Source: Uranotaenia lowii (Eukaryota; Arthropoda; Insecta; Diptera; Culicidae). From it: a DNA stretch of 64,000 nt. The notes beneath the pieces were generated by a model, which was given only the letters and a program-made list of their open reading frames with translations, searched no databases and had not been told where the DNA came from. The first letter of the stretch is position 1. Every line of letters starts with the position of its first letter. Shown one piece after another: positions 1 to 11,099 of this stretch. The position numbers and the translations under genes are program-made. The DNA is taken from NCBI RefSeq assembly GCF_029784155.1, contig NC_073693.1, positions 152,088,843 through 152,152,842 of the forward strand. Direction: 5' to 3'.

Positions 1-177
1 TTAGCTCCTATGCAATTGTCAAAATTTCTGTCTCATCTTAAAAGTTTTTCGTAGAATAAACCTTGTTTGTAATCATAAAACTAGGCTTTTGTGAATTTTT
101 CAGCGAAAAAAAAGGGTTCTAGAGGATTAACAAAAACTGAAAAATTCTCATTTTATTTTTTAAATTGCTTATAACTA

Positions 178-1222
178 GGGTGAGTGCTCCTACTTTGGAC
201 CTAGAGCCTACTTTAGTCCTAAAATGCAAAAAATTGTAAACAATTCATTTTGCTGACATGGAATTAGGATATTCCCATGCACACAATGAACTCTTATTCT
301 TCCTGAATCCTACCATATAGTTTTTTGCCATTCAAAGTCTTTCTGATAAAATTTTTAACGTTTTTAAAAATGTACCTCCTCATCAGTGGTAAATCAGACA
401 GCTCAATTAGTGGGGCGCGTTTTAAGAAATTAGAGTGTTTAAGGAGAAATCACGATTATTACAGTACAAGTTAAAGTTTAAAGGAAAATTACTTTCACTG
501 TGAATAATATGAACCATACTACCTATTTTTCTTAAAATTTATGAAAACCAATGGAAAACTCGGAAAATTTGCAATGGGTCCAAATATAGGAAACTTTCGA
601 CTTGGATGTTCCATGTTTAGACCTGACATCACCAAAACTTTGTATCAATACCAAGAAATCAACATATGTGCGAATTTTTAACTGGGACTTAACTCAGAAT
701 CAATATTCAATATTTCTAACATTTTTTGCTAGCTTAATGCAAATAAACTACAAGTTAGTAAACACAAACAAGTTTCAGCTATTTTTCTGCTGATGGAGCT
801 GACGGGGAACGAAAGTGTTTGTGATTTTCATAACAGAAATTTAAGTTTTTTTAATGTTAAAAAACTGTAATACTTTTTTATGATGATAGTTGATCGAAAA
901 TTATATTTTCAATAAATTTGCTTATTTATTTTCGAAAAATCATACTTTTCATAGGATTTTAGTTCTAGGTCCAATGAAAGGAACAGGTTCAGTACCAAAA
1001 CAGGAACAGTAGGTTCAATGTTGGAAATTTCGATCATCCATATCCTTACAAATCTCTCAATAACGGCGAAACCTATGTTGAAAATTTTCATTGAAACTTG
1101 CAGATAAGATCAGAACTTATAAATGAAATTTCTAAGAAATATAAATTTCCCGTCCATTTATGAGAAAATAATGATTATTTAAAAACCACCGCTTAAAGGG
1201 TCCAAAGTAGGGCAACTAACCC
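178..1222. mobile_element. TA-flanked MITE-like DNA element, about 1.05 kb
   Basis: The ends form an imperfect terminal inverted repeat of about 26 bp. The left end begins GGGTGAGTGCTCCTACTTTG, and the right end, read inward on the other strand, begins GGGTTAGTTGCCCTACTTTG. Both ends are bordered by the dinucleotide TA, as expected for a Tc1/mariner-type or similar target duplication. The interior is AT-rich and has no coding potential, so this is a non-autonomous element. The superfamily is inferred from the TA border only. Confidence 0.7.
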
Positions 1223-1763
1223 TATTTCTGTTTTTTTCATTCGATTTCAGTGATGTCCTCGACATTTTTTTTTTAATTGCACGATCCACAGATCTATTAA
1301 ATGAATCAGGTGCATACACGAAGTGTTTTTTTTTAATATTTTTGATCTCCCTTCTATGTGAATCAATCATTTATTTTTAAATAGAATATGAAAGATCTAG
1401 TTGCGTTAATAATTTCTCTCAAAGACATCAAGGTTCTATCGTTTACCGTTTAGCCGCTATAAATTTGATAGTTTTGCGCCGGGAATAACGCGTAAGTTCA
1501 ACTTTTCTCAAACGGATTCCATTCATTCAAAATCGAAATGACTTAATTTGCATTGAAGCTCACAGTCATGTCCTCGAAGTGACTGTGACCGTAGGCCAAA
1601 ACCTGCCTAAACGAATGGGAAGATAAGCGAAAGAAAATTGTAAACGCTGTCAGTCAGAGAGAGCTTTTTGAGTGAGAGAAGGCAATGAAGGAAACGAAAA
1701 CGGAAGACTCTGAATGGAGAGAAATTTCACATTCACGCAAGGCTGTCGACAGTTTTAAGCTCT
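1223..1763. other. non-coding stretch, nothing recognised
   Basis: AT-rich sequence between two repeats. No conserved coding frame, RNA gene or repeat structure was seen. Confidence 0.5.
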
Positions 1764-2615
1764 GAATATTACTACGAAAAATTCTACAAGCTGAAATCAT
1801 AAAAATAAATGTTTGGATGGGTGAAATTTTAATATTTTCAAACGCGTGATTCAAAACATTCATATTCCAGCACATGGAAACGAGATTTACAAGGTGTTTC
1901 TTTGATTTGTATTTTTGTTGCATTTTACCCCAGACACCTAACTGAATTATAAAAATATTTATTAAAAAAAATTGGGTGATTGTTCGAAAAATATTTTTAA
2001 ACCAACAGTGTTGGTATAGCATAAGGTTGCCAGATTGCCCGGTTTTATCCGTGTTTGCCCGGATATTTGATACACAATTTTAGAACAGTCCGGCCCGGCC
2101 CGGATGCCCGGATATCATTGAGAAATGGCCGGAAATGTTTTATTTGGCAATTAAAACAAAAAAAAAATTGTGTTGCAAATTTTTTTTAGTTAGCCACCAA
2201 AACAAAACTTTTTGAGCAGATTTTGCAAAAATAATCATGAAGAAATTTTTCGAAGACTAAAATACGATTTCATATTTGTTTTTGAATTTTTATGAAAAAG
2301 TTATTTTTTTTTTCAATTCTTCTATCTTGATTTTTGTTGAGTTATTTCTGGGTTTTGACAAAATTTGCCCGGATATTGCCTGCATTTTCGGTCTCGATTG
2401 AGAAATAAAATGCCCTGTTTTTGCCAGGTTTTTTTCTGGCAACCTTAGTATAGCATGAGGAAATCAGTCAAAAGTTTGTAGGTAATTTTTAAGCCAATCC
2501 GTCATATCCGTCATACAAAATTTGTTCATTTATTGCTCGATTTTTCAAATTTTAGCTTAAGATGCTACAAATTATGTCATCACCATTTTGTAATCATAAA
2601 AATTTAATTTTATTA
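1764..2615 (+). mobile_element. family D element, copy 1 (truncated, carries a hAT-like MITE)
   Basis: This segment aligns by eye with copy 2 at 2616-3563 and, inverted, with copy 3 at 55836-56868. Shared blocks include a GGATGGGTGAAATTTTAAT motif, a TTGCATTTT(A/G)CCCCA block and TTTATTGCTCGATTTTT. Copy 1 lacks both termini. It is interrupted by the MITE at 2022-2447, and copy 2 begins immediately after it. No protein is encoded. Confidence 0.6.
2022..2447. mobile_element. hAT-like MITE with perfect 8-bp target duplication
   Basis: The 426-bp element has 12-bp perfect terminal inverted repeats, TAAGGTTGCCAG at the left and CTGGCAACCTTA at the right. It is flanked on both sides by the 8-mer GTATAGCA (2014-2021 and 2448-2455). 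An 8-bp duplication is the hallmark of hAT transposition. Subterminal GCCCGGATAT motifs recur on both arms. It is non-coding, so it needs a transposase from elsewhere. It sits inside family D copy 1, so it is younger than that copy. Confidence 0.88.
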
Positions 2616-3563
2616 CCGTCAACTGGAGCAACATGCAACACTTTTCAACTTAAATGGCTTCTAAAATCTTAATGCTTACAGATAATCATACCTCTTGCAC
2701 ATCAAAAGTTTTAAGGTTGATGGGACACCAAACTGACGTAGTCAGAAAAATTATTGGTTTGACCGGTTATTTGTAAATTTACAAAAACACGTGATTTTCA
2801 CCATACTTAGAAAAAGAATTCCCTAATTCATGAAAAATCAAATGGAAACGTTTGAAAATTCAAAGTATTTGGTACATTTGTGATGTCATAATCCATAAAG
2901 CACCAATTGTAGTAATTTTTGGTTTTGTTCGAAATAAATTTTACATTTTTTCTGTCAAAAAAGTTTTTAAGAAAAAAGTGTTACTGTGCTGCATACATTT
3001 AGGGGTAAAAAAATACTACAAAACTTTCTTTTGTCTTAAATCATGTAAATAAATCTTCGGATGGGTGAAATTTTAATGTTTACAAACGCATAATGCAAAA
3101 CAATCATTTCCCAGCATATGAAAACGTGATTTATAATATTTTGTTCTGATTTGCATTTGGTTGCATTTTGCCCCAATCAGCTAATTAAATTATAAAAATA
3201 TTTATTTAGAGAAATTTGGTGATTGTCCGAAAAATATTTCTACACCATCAGTGTTGGTTTTGGATAATGAAATCAATATAAAGTTTGTAGGTGATATCAT
3301 TAGGCCTATCCGTCAAACGAGGTAAAGTTTTTTGCGGCATCGAAAAATGTAGAAATTTTAATATTTATTGCTCGATTTTTTTAATTTTTTATGAGAATCA
3401 AAATTTAAAAAAAAAAACTCTCTTACGATGTTAAAAACTATGTCATCATCAATTTGTTATCATTCAATGATAACTTTATTACAGTATGTTGAAATAAAAA
3501 TTGAATGAGTGTTGTGGTATACAAATGTTGCATCTAACCCCGCTGTTGCATGATGCTTGTCGG
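2616..3563 (+). mobile_element. family D element, copy 2 (apparently full length)
   Basis: The 948-bp copy starts CCGTCAACTGGAGCAACATG and ends with the near-inverse GTTGCATGATGCTTGTCGG, both bordered by TA. Compared with the inverted copy at 55836, the terminal consensus is close to CCGTCAAACGGGGCATCATG. There is no long reading frame. It is a non-autonomous TIR element of unknown superfamily; the TA border favours the Tc1/mariner group. Confidence 0.72.
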
Positions 3564-5329
3564 TATCTGAAAGATTACAAGAGCTAAAAACAAATTGTGG
3601 AAGATGAGTATTTATCGCATTTTGTAATCTTAATTAAATTAAAATTTATGCATCGATATAGTATACAATTTTGTTGCATACAAGCGTTCGTACAATTTAT
3701 TCCAATTTATTAGTTTTTCGCATTATTTTTGTCATCCTATCCCCTCGAGATGTTCCAACTCCAAGTGACAAAAGAAGGATTTGAAATTTGTTCCAGCCTT
3801 ATTGTAGTCAATTAAAATAACGGAAAAATGGGCCACTTTGGAACAGTTTTTGTAGTTTTTATAACAAATTTAGAAAAATAAGAAAAGAACAGCTATTGAG
3901 AATGAGCGAGAAGCGATTTTTAAGAAGCATTTCAATCACATACTTAACTTTTGTTTAAGCACGAATAAACTATTTGAAAGCAGTAAAATCAATTCTATGC
4001 TATGCTTCTTTTTGTCGGTCCATGAGCTAAATGACTTTTAAGTTTATATAAGATTTTTTTTATAGATAGGACTTATTAAAGAATTGAGAAAAAAAATCAC
4101 TGATTTTAGATTTTCCACACGGAATATTTTCTTCTGTAGCCACCCTACAGCTGGCTGAAGCAATTTGCGGAAATAATTGAAACATCGCGCGTGCTCCAAC
4201 TTCCTCTCATCAACACCTGCCCTAGCACCACGCCAGTCTTTCTCGTTGTCTGCACGTTACCGAGCCTACAAATCATGGGAAACTGAAGCGAAGTGTGGGC
4301 AAGTCTTAGCTAGAAAAAAAAGAAGTGTAACATGTTTCTATTGGACTGACCCACATTAACATTACGTTTCTCGGCCCCTCACAAACCACTACCTCCACCA
4401 TATCGAAGCCAAGAAGAGGAGGTTCAATCCTCCAGCAGTCACTGGCCCGAGAGTCGAATAGTTAACGATCGGAGCTACTCATTGCAATTTTTGTTTTTGT
4501 TTTTTTTATTTATGAGCCTTCCCTCGGCTCGTGGGCAAGTTAGTTAGCTGGTAAGTAAGATCTTGCAAACGAAGGGGAAATCCGCGGAACAAGCACCGAA
4601 GAAGTGGTTGATTACATCAATTCAGCTTAACTCAGTTCAGCTGTTGGAAGCCGTGCTCAGGCACTGCAATAAACTTCTATCTACATACTTATCTACATAC
4701 CGGTAGGTACCACTACATGGTAATAAAACCATTTAGACCTGACTGAAAGATGCCAAGAAATGTTGAGAAGATAGAAATTTTACGGAATATTTCTATGAGA
4801 TCGATACCAGAACTATAAAGGGTGTCCATTCCGGAATACGTTTGTATTTGGATTGATTCTTACTACATACTTACTGCACCATTTAACAATATCAGCTGAA
4901 CTGCTTAAAAACTTTATGGAAAAGCTTGAATGAAGATCTTTAAATTTAAAAGTTTGATACAAGTTTAGTTTGAATAAAAGTTTATCACCGATACTTATTA
5001 AACTGCATTTACATATTGACATTTTTCGATGAGATCATGGTGACTCACCTAAAACAGTCAATAAGTGAAACCGTATAAAAGTTTCGTTAGCAAATAATTT
5101 CAGGGTAAAATTAAAAATACTTAATTTATTTTTAATGAGTTGATGCAATTCCCACTTGTTTGAAATAAAAATGTTAGAGCATTCTTATTTCGAAAAAGGT
5201 TTAGGTTCAACAGCAGGATTATTGAAATCATTTTTATTCCTTCATGCAGACAATATTCACACAAAATATATTCTTTACTTTCTGTGATATAAAAACAACG
5301 TTAAAATATAAATTTATAGAGAGGATAAA
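3564..5329. other. non-coding stretch with a GC-richer patch at 4140-4700
   Basis: Mostly AT-rich DNA. The patch at 4140-4700 is richer in GC. It holds a B-box-like GGTTCAATCCT (4419-4429), a ggtaagtaag donor-like string near 4550 and a GCAATAAACTTC polyadenylation-like signal near 4665. These could be an LTR or exon remnant, but no matching second end or coding frame was found, so no call is made. Confidence 0.3.
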
Positions 5330-5348
5330 GAATGATACCCTGAATGCA

Positions 5349-5872
5349 TTATTTATTAACATAGTATTCCGTCTCACGACATAACTTGATGACCATAATT
5401 CCTAAAATCACTTGGTTCATGGCAACCGTTTTCCAATTTCTCGGACATCCCATATTCTCCAGATCACGCTCCACTTGGTCTAACCACCTCCCTTGTTGCG
5501 CCCCCGCTCGTCTTGTTCCTACCGGATTCGTAGCGAACACCTGTTTTGCAGGACAGTCGTCCGGCATTCTTGCAACATGTCCCGCCCAGCGTATCCGGCC
5601 AGCCTTCACCACCTTCTGGATACTGGGTTCGCCGTAGAGTCGCGCGAGCTCGTGGTTCATCCTTCGCCTCCACACTCCGTTCTCCTGTACGCCGCCAAAG
5701 ATGGTTCTTAACACTCGTCGCTCGAATACTCCGAGTGTACGCAGGTCCTCCTCGAGCAATATCCATGTCTCGTGCCCGTAGAGGACAACCGATCTAATGA
5801 GCGTCATATACAGGTTAAACTTCGTGCGAGGGCTAAGTCTCCTCGACCGCAGTTGCTTGTGCAGTCCATAGT
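5349..5872 (-). pseudogene. element A reverse transcriptase, C-terminal domain
   Basis: A frame of about 175 codons stays open from YYGLHKQLRSRRLSP to the end. It shows the region after the RT palm and thumb: VVLYGHETW, then FERRVLRTIFGGVQENGVWR, RIRWAGHVARMPDD and GRWLDQVERDL. These motifs are typical of the C-terminus of insect RTE-like and related LINE proteins. The usual last residues appear displaced, because the end reads through LCRETEYYVNK into the tail. The upstream part of the protein lies beyond the E insertion. When the E insertion is removed together with one TA, the frame continues directly from the codons at 7851 onward. Function when intact: target-primed reverse transcription. 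Confidence 0.8.
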
Positions 5873-6117
5873 ACACCCAAAATTCAGCCTCTGTGCCAAT
5901 GGCGTGTAGTCAATTACATAGCATCATTGGTACAAGAAGATAACGCGACCGGTGCTGATTCGATTTGCTCCCACCGGCATTAACCTCCCAAGTCAACCGA
6001 ATTGCGTATGTCTGAAAGAAACAAAATAAAAACGATTTTACGTCCCTCCCTATCGCATCATAAGACGAAGAAGGATGGAAACAAATACCGGCCAACACCA
6101 GGCAGCCAGCGAACCGA

Positions 6118-6365
6118 GCACTGTGCGTGTGAATGTAGCAAAAGCAACAACAAAAACATCCTTCTAATTCAATCCCTTCAATCCACCGGCAAACAATTAC
6201 GGCCAAGCTGTGCGTGTGTATGCAGTAAAAGCAACAAAAAAAACATTGCTTCAATTCAATCAACCGGCAAACAACCACGGCTAAGCTGTGCGTTTGTATG
6301 TAGCAAAAGCAACAACAAAAACATTCCTGCAATTCACCGGCAAACAACCATCGGCCAAGCTGCCC
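6118..6365. repeat. tandem repeat, three units of about 72-90 bp
   Basis: Three consecutive units each carry TGTGCGTGTG or a close variant, then GTAGCAAAAGCAACAAC, a short ATTCAAT-rich part and CACCGGCAAACAA or similar, ending with GGCCAAGCTG or GGCTAAGCTG. They are direct repeats with about 80 per cent identity by eye. On the minus strand they make a cysteine-rich reading frame, which is a by-product of the repeat and not a likely gene. Confidence 0.75.
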
Positions 6366-6383
6366 GGCTTTAGCAGCTGTGTA

Positions 6384-7299
6384 GGGGAGGAGCGGGCTAT
6401 ATGCGCCTATTAAGCAGAACACTGATTTAATAAAATATCACATCGAATATGTGTACAAAAACTATATACACGTGTGCAGGCATCTGTTTTCTATACAATG
6501 GAGTAATTTTTATGTTTAAATTTTCCTTCTGTTTTCAAGAAAATGATTTTATTATGAATGTTGTCTAAAATGCCGAACCTCAAACTGTGCGGGCTAAATG
6601 CGCCTATTTATGTTTTGAACAAAATTTCTGTTTTTTGGGCAATATTTCCGTATAATTTCATTGAAACTGCTAGAAAGTAATAATTTCCTTACGACAAAGC
6701 TGAAGTTTCATAAAAATCTATGTATATTATAATTTTATGGAATGAAACAAAAGTTAGGGTTCCCATACTATGGAGGCAGTTCATCCATGAGAAAATCTTT
6801 ATCAAATCTGTTTTTAGATCGTCAATTCTCTCTTAAGTTGTTATTCAGAGCTTAGATTTGAAGTTTCAATGATAAACATCATTTATTTATTCTATTTAAC
6901 CTGTTATTTTAGGATGGAGGCATTTTACAAACATGATGGGGGCATACAAAAACACTCTATTATTCCACTATATAATCATTATTAAACCTCCACAAAAGCT
7001 GAAATATGTTTAATTTCTTAAGTTCATTTGAGTAAGAAAAAAAAACCATCTTAGTTTTTGTTTTAAGCTCCTTTACGTATAATTTTTAAAAGTCGAAATA
7101 TTACATCAAAATGTATCAAAACCTTGTATGATTTTTTAAATTTTTTTGAGTTTATAAATTCATAAAATTCTTTCTTGCCTTATGTTCTAAGCGTATTACC
7201 CTCAAAATGCATTAGTCAGATAAGCTGTCTAGTCAGCCATTTCATCAAACAGCCGTAGGGTCATTTAACCCGATAGGCCCATTTAGGAAACCTTTCCCC
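6384..7299. mobile_element. MITE with GGGG termini and TA duplication, nested in element E
   Basis: The 916-bp element begins GGGGAGGAGCGGGCTATATG and its other end, read inward, begins GGGGAAAGGTTTCCTAAATG. Both are flanked by TA (6382-6383, 7300-7301). Subterminal TATGCGCCTATT and AATGGGCCTATC blocks match between the arms, and GGGCTAAATGCGCCTATTTA recurs internally at 6590. It has no coding frame. The GGGG-TA termini resemble those of the mariner remnant at 22800-23713. Confidence 0.72.
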
Positions 7300-7849
7300 T
7301 ATATGTAGCGTGTGTATGTAATAGCAGGCAGTAAGCAAAGCACAGTTCTCATTCAATGGGTTTCCCTTTGCCTTCACTCCCGTTCCCTTTCCCGTTACCA
7401 TCGCAAGACAAAGGACTACCTTGAAAGGCGGCCAAACGCCGGGAAGCCACCGTCGTGCGTTTTTTTTGTGATTGTTCGGCGGCAGAAAGCCTATGACAAA
7501 TATCCTTCATCCTGTATGAAGCTCAAATAGTACACTGGTAAGGATGACGGACTGGCAAGACGATCTAGTTGGTGATTTGAGTTCGTCTCTCCCTACGGGC
7601 GCTGTATTTTATATTTTTATTTTCTTGTTTCTGGGATGAATTTTCCAATAGGAAGGAAATCCCATAAAATGTTTTTCTTGTTCCGCTTCAATGTAGTGGT
7701 CATGCATAATTTTAGTTGGGAGCCGAGTCCTTATGCCAGTTACGGTTTTTCAAACATATCATCTTCGGCACAGTGCACATTTCAGCGCATTATCGGCACA
7801 GAGATTTGCTAAATAGGCATTGGATTTTTGCAACCTCTTCTATGGGTGT

Positions 7850-8870
7850 AGACACGACTTCCGCTGATAACTCGCCGCCGGATCTCACGGCTGGTGTCAT
7901 TATCTGCGGTCACCAGTGAGCCAATATAGACAAAGTCTTCGACTATCTCCAGCTCGTAGTCGTCGACTGTTACCTTGTTATTGCTGGACTAGCCGTTCGG
8001 TCCGTCTCGGATCTGCAGGCCGGCATATACTTCGTCTTGGACGTATTAATCATTAACCCGCTTCCTGCTTCGCGTTTCTGTTTGCGGTAGATCTCCTCCA
8101 CCGCCACAGATGATCTGCCGACTCAATTTCAATGTCATCGGCAAAGCAAATAAGTTGGCTGGATCTGTTGAAAATCGCGCCCCACATTTCGCCCACCACT
8201 CGTAGAATAACACCTTCTAGCGCCATGTTGAACATCTTGCAGGATAGACCATCACCTTGTCGAAGCCCCCTGCGCGATTCGAAAGAACTCGACAATTCAC
8301 CCGAAATCCACAGACAGAACTGCGATCCATCGTCGCCTTGATCAGTCTGATCAGTTTCCCGGAAAAGTCGTTCTTGTCCATGATTTTCCATAGCTCGCCA
8401 CAGTCAGTCGTGTTGTATGCGGCTTTGAATTAGATGAAAAGATGGTGCGTAGGGACCTGGTGTTCACGTCATTTTTGGAGGATTTGCCGTAATCTGAAGA
8501 TCTGGTCCGTCGTAGACCGTCCCTTTATGAAGCCGGCCTGATGACTTCCCATGAATTTGTTTGCTAGTAGCGTTAAGCGGCGGAGTAGGATATGAGACAA
8601 CACTTTGCAAGCATTTAGAACAGTGATTGCTTGGCTGGTTCATATTATCGCCTCCTTCTACTCCTCCGGTAGCTGTTTGCCTACATCAACCAGTGTAAGC
8701 AATCGGCCAACTTGTCCGAGCCCATTTTGATGAGTTCAGCTGCGATGCTGTCCTTCCCAGCCGACTTGTTGCTATTCAGCTGGTAAATGGATTCCTTAAC
8801 TTTGCTCATCGATGGGAGTGGTGTGGCATCTGTGCTACCTCCCAAGGGATTTTCCCAAAAATCCCAAATT
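7850..8870 (-). pseudogene. element A reverse transcriptase, N-terminal and palm region
   Basis: Read on the minus strand, the remains run through SKVKESIYQLNSNKSAGKDS and AAELIKMGSDKLAD (pre-finger region), then the finger-palm part ISGELSSSFESRRGLRQGDG and LSCKMFNMALEGVI, then CFADDIEIES with the catalytic Asp-Asp of motif C, and INTSKTKYMPA. The last piece is VDDYELEIVEDFVYIGSLVT at about 7960-7900. Several stops and frame changes separate these pieces, so the gene is dead. It continues across the E insertion into 5872-5349. Confidence 0.78.
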
Positions 8871-8874
8871 TGTC

Positions 8875-9181
8875 TGTTATCACTAATTAGCTAAAACCGG
8901 CAATCCGCCTAACGGAATGCCCAGCCATAAACATGCATTGTGTTTTGCTTCATGCGCGACCTTTACCGGCACGCAGAGATAAATATTGGTTGCTTTCTTT
9001 TGAGCGACCCTCGCAAAGGTCTGCTGTGCTTTGCCAGCAGACCGGTCGTCGCCAGAATGGTTTATTATACAAACAGTATACAAACAGATACTGCACTACG
9101 CCTGACTGCAGGTAACGTTAACATAGTATATAAGTCTTTTGCGAGAAATAAAATCGAAGCATTCATTCGTCATACGTAACA
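8875..9181 (+). mobile_element. probable solo LTR inside element A
   Basis: The 307-bp segment begins TGTTATCACTAATTAG and ends CATACGTAACA, giving the 5-bp inverted ends TGTTA and TAACA normal for LTRs. Near its 3' end it has a TATA-box-like TATATAAG (9127-9134) and a polyadenylation-like AATAAA (9147-9152). It splits the endonuclease and RT parts of element A, and no element A similarity is seen within it. A clear 4-6 bp target duplication was not found, so the call stays moderate. The family is unknown. Confidence 0.45.
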
Positions 9182-9189
9182 GGGTGCGG

Positions 9190-9750
9190 CGATATGCCGT
9201 TGGTGTTATCTTTTCAACAAACTAAAACTGTTCGATGCCCCAACATAAATATAAGAAATATTAGTGTGGTTCCACCGAAAGCGATTCGGCCGAAGGTCAG
9301 CGCTGCTTCAAGCGGTTGCGCGCAGTCTGTCGCGACACCTCAGGTTGCTTCAGTCGTGCGCGTGCGATATTTAACCGAAGTGGGCGTCGGTTTCGTTGTT
9401 GTTCACTACAGAGAATTTAAGGCGCTTCTTCACCAGCTAGTGTCTGACTCGATGTTGGCGTCTTGACAAGATCTGACGTCAACGATGTCCGAGAAGTGCC
9501 GGCTGTCTATCAAAACGTTGTCGATCTGTGATGATCTTAGGCCGTTTTGGTTGGTCAGCTGGTGTGCACTGAACCTTACAATTGTCGGTTTGAATTCTTC
9601 CTCCTGGTCGACCTGAGCGTAAAAATTCCCTGATGACGATCTTGATGTCATGTTTTGGGCAGCGGTCGTATTCACGTTCCAGTTGCGCGTAGTATTCATG
9701 TTTTTCGTCACCGGTACTCCCGAGGTACACACTTAATCTTTTTCCTGTGG
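9190..9750 (-). pseudogene. element A AP-like (EEP) endonuclease remnant
   Basis: Minus-strand frames read in order: EREYDRCPKHDIKIVI (just before the normal GDFN motif, here damaged), AQVDQEEEFKPTIVRFSAHQ, LTNQNGLR, IDNVLIDSRHFSDIVDVRS, and ANIESD, corresponding to the IDHVLID and SDH motifs of exonuclease-endonuclease-phosphatase domains. The catalytic GDFN reads REF and SDH reads SDT, and two frames must be combined, so it is inactive. The 5' half of the endonuclease (the TWN and E motifs) is missing beyond 9750. When intact, this domain nicks the target DNA. Confidence 0.72.
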
Positions 9751-11099
9751 TCGGGATGGCTGGTAATTGATGGATAATGTGGCCTCATGGTAGTCATATC
9801 ACCTCTTATTCACAACACGCTCGAAATTCATTACCCATTTATCGTTAAAAAGTAACCATTTTCACACCTTTCCGCGTTAAGTGATTTTTTGGTTTCTTCC
9901 ACAGAAGTCATTTTTTGACTTCTCTTGAGAAGTGAAAATATGGTTACTTTTTAACCGCAAGAAATTATTGCGAAAGAAAGTTGTTCCACTTTCTCGTTTA
10001 TCAACGACACTCCCGTCTTCACGAAGTTCCGTTTGATGTACATCTGGTTCCGCTCGGTTTCCGGTAATCGACAATAAAAGTTAACTGTTTGCAAAACTTC
10101 GTTCCGACTCTGACAGGAGCTTTTCACTGGCGGATGAGGCCAAAATTGAATTCGCACGTTTTGTTTATTGTGAATAGACGAGCTGAGGGCAAGCACCACC
10201 TGCTAGCAGTAATAAATACAGAAGTGAAATTCTCCCACGATAGCCACCGAATTCAAATAAGAAAACGAATCTATCCACAGGTCAGCACCGGAAGCGATGG
10301 ACCCATGCACCTAATGGGCTTTGTAACATTTTGTAGAGCCCTATAGGCTATAACCTCAGAGGGATGGCCAGTTTCTGTTCCACTATACCGTCTGCTCGCG
10401 GACCAGGAATTATTTTCAACATGGGCATTTCGACAGGCTGAAATATTTCATAAAATAAAGTACAAGAAAATGTTTGCAAAAAATTATCGTTTTTTCTGCT
10501 TCTTAGCGCTTAAAGCACCTGGGAAGTTTCTGTTAAGACAGCTGCAGCACAGAATGTATTTTGACCGCAATATCACTACGGCCGATGGGTGAAGCTTTTC
10601 AACCAATCCGATCCGCCCCAGCTCCATCCATCCGGATGCTACGGAGAATGATTGGTATAGATAGTTTTTTTACAATAGGTTCTCTCGTTCCGAGAGTAAG
10701 TATTCCCGGGCTAGTCGTTCCTTTGTTTCACCGGATCCGAATCAGGACTGTTAAGGAGTCACCCAACTGAAGCACTGCATTTTTAATTTTGTGTTTATTG
10801 TTAGATTGGGTTATTATTGGAAGAAATTTATGTTTAACCTTACCTTTCAGAATCTTTTCACGCGCACCGAATCACGGATCAAATTTACTTTGAAAATTAT
10901 TCTATATCGGTGCGAAAAAATAAAATTGTATGAAACGCGTTCGGTTTGCTTCACGGTAGCTTTCAAAATGGCGAAGAAAAAATGTCATATTTTCCAATCG
11001 TTTTAATACGCCAGAACTACTTGATTTTTTTCATAGATAAATTCTTAAAAAATAATCGTATTGATAGTTCTGGAGCAAAAACCATAAATGGTTAAATAA
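9751..11099. other. non-coding stretch, nothing recognised
   Basis: A short inverted motif occurs near 9915-9935 (AGAAGTCA and TGACTTCT). The remainder is intermediate in GC. There is no convincing coding frame, RNA gene or repeat end. Confidence 0.4.

Larger units (their letters stand above)
5874..7848. mobile_element. DNA element E inserted in the RT of element A
   Basis: The insert starts CACCCA and ends TGGGTG, and is flanked by TA on both sides (5872-5873 and 7849-7850). Removing it with one TA joins the element A codons for Ser-Arg-Val-Tyr to Tyr-Gly-Leu-His without a shift, so the borders are exact. It contains a GC-richer tandem repeat (6118-6365) and a nested MITE (6384-7299). Without the MITE it is about 1.06 kb. 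The last 130 bp match a repeat at 55647-55775 in the opposite orientation. No transposase is seen; TA duplication suggests the Tc1/mariner superfamily. Confidence 0.7.
5330..9750 (-). mobile_element. element A: single-ORF non-LTR retrotransposon (RTE-like), broken and nested
   Basis: On the minus strand the order is endonuclease (9750 to 9190), reverse transcriptase (8870 to 7850) and C-terminal domain (5872 to 5349), ending in a short AATA-rich tail near 5330-5352. That is the order expected of an EEP-RT LINE. Three things break it: a probable solo LTR between endonuclease and RT (8875-9181), the DNA element E between RT and C-terminal domain (5874-7848), and many stop codons and frameshifts. 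The single-ORF plan and C-terminal GHVARMPDD-type motif suggest an RTE-like clade. Clade placement is an inference. The 3' tail of this family recurs as a tiny insertion at 18128-18182. Confidence 0.75.

Noticed and set aside
4380..4480. Possible tRNA gene around GGTTCAATCCT
   Set aside because: Only the B-box-like string is present; no A box at the right distance and no cloverleaf pairing.
5910..6422. A 170-codon cysteine-rich minus-strand frame
   Set aside because: The Cys-Cys-Cys-Phe repeats arise from the GC-richer tandem repeat at 6118-6365; no signal peptide or family signature supports a gene.
7530..7605. A possible tRNA-like sequence (CACTGGTAAGGATGACGGAC)
   Set aside because: A convincing B box and acceptor stem could not be formed; it may be a very decayed SINE head but is not supported.
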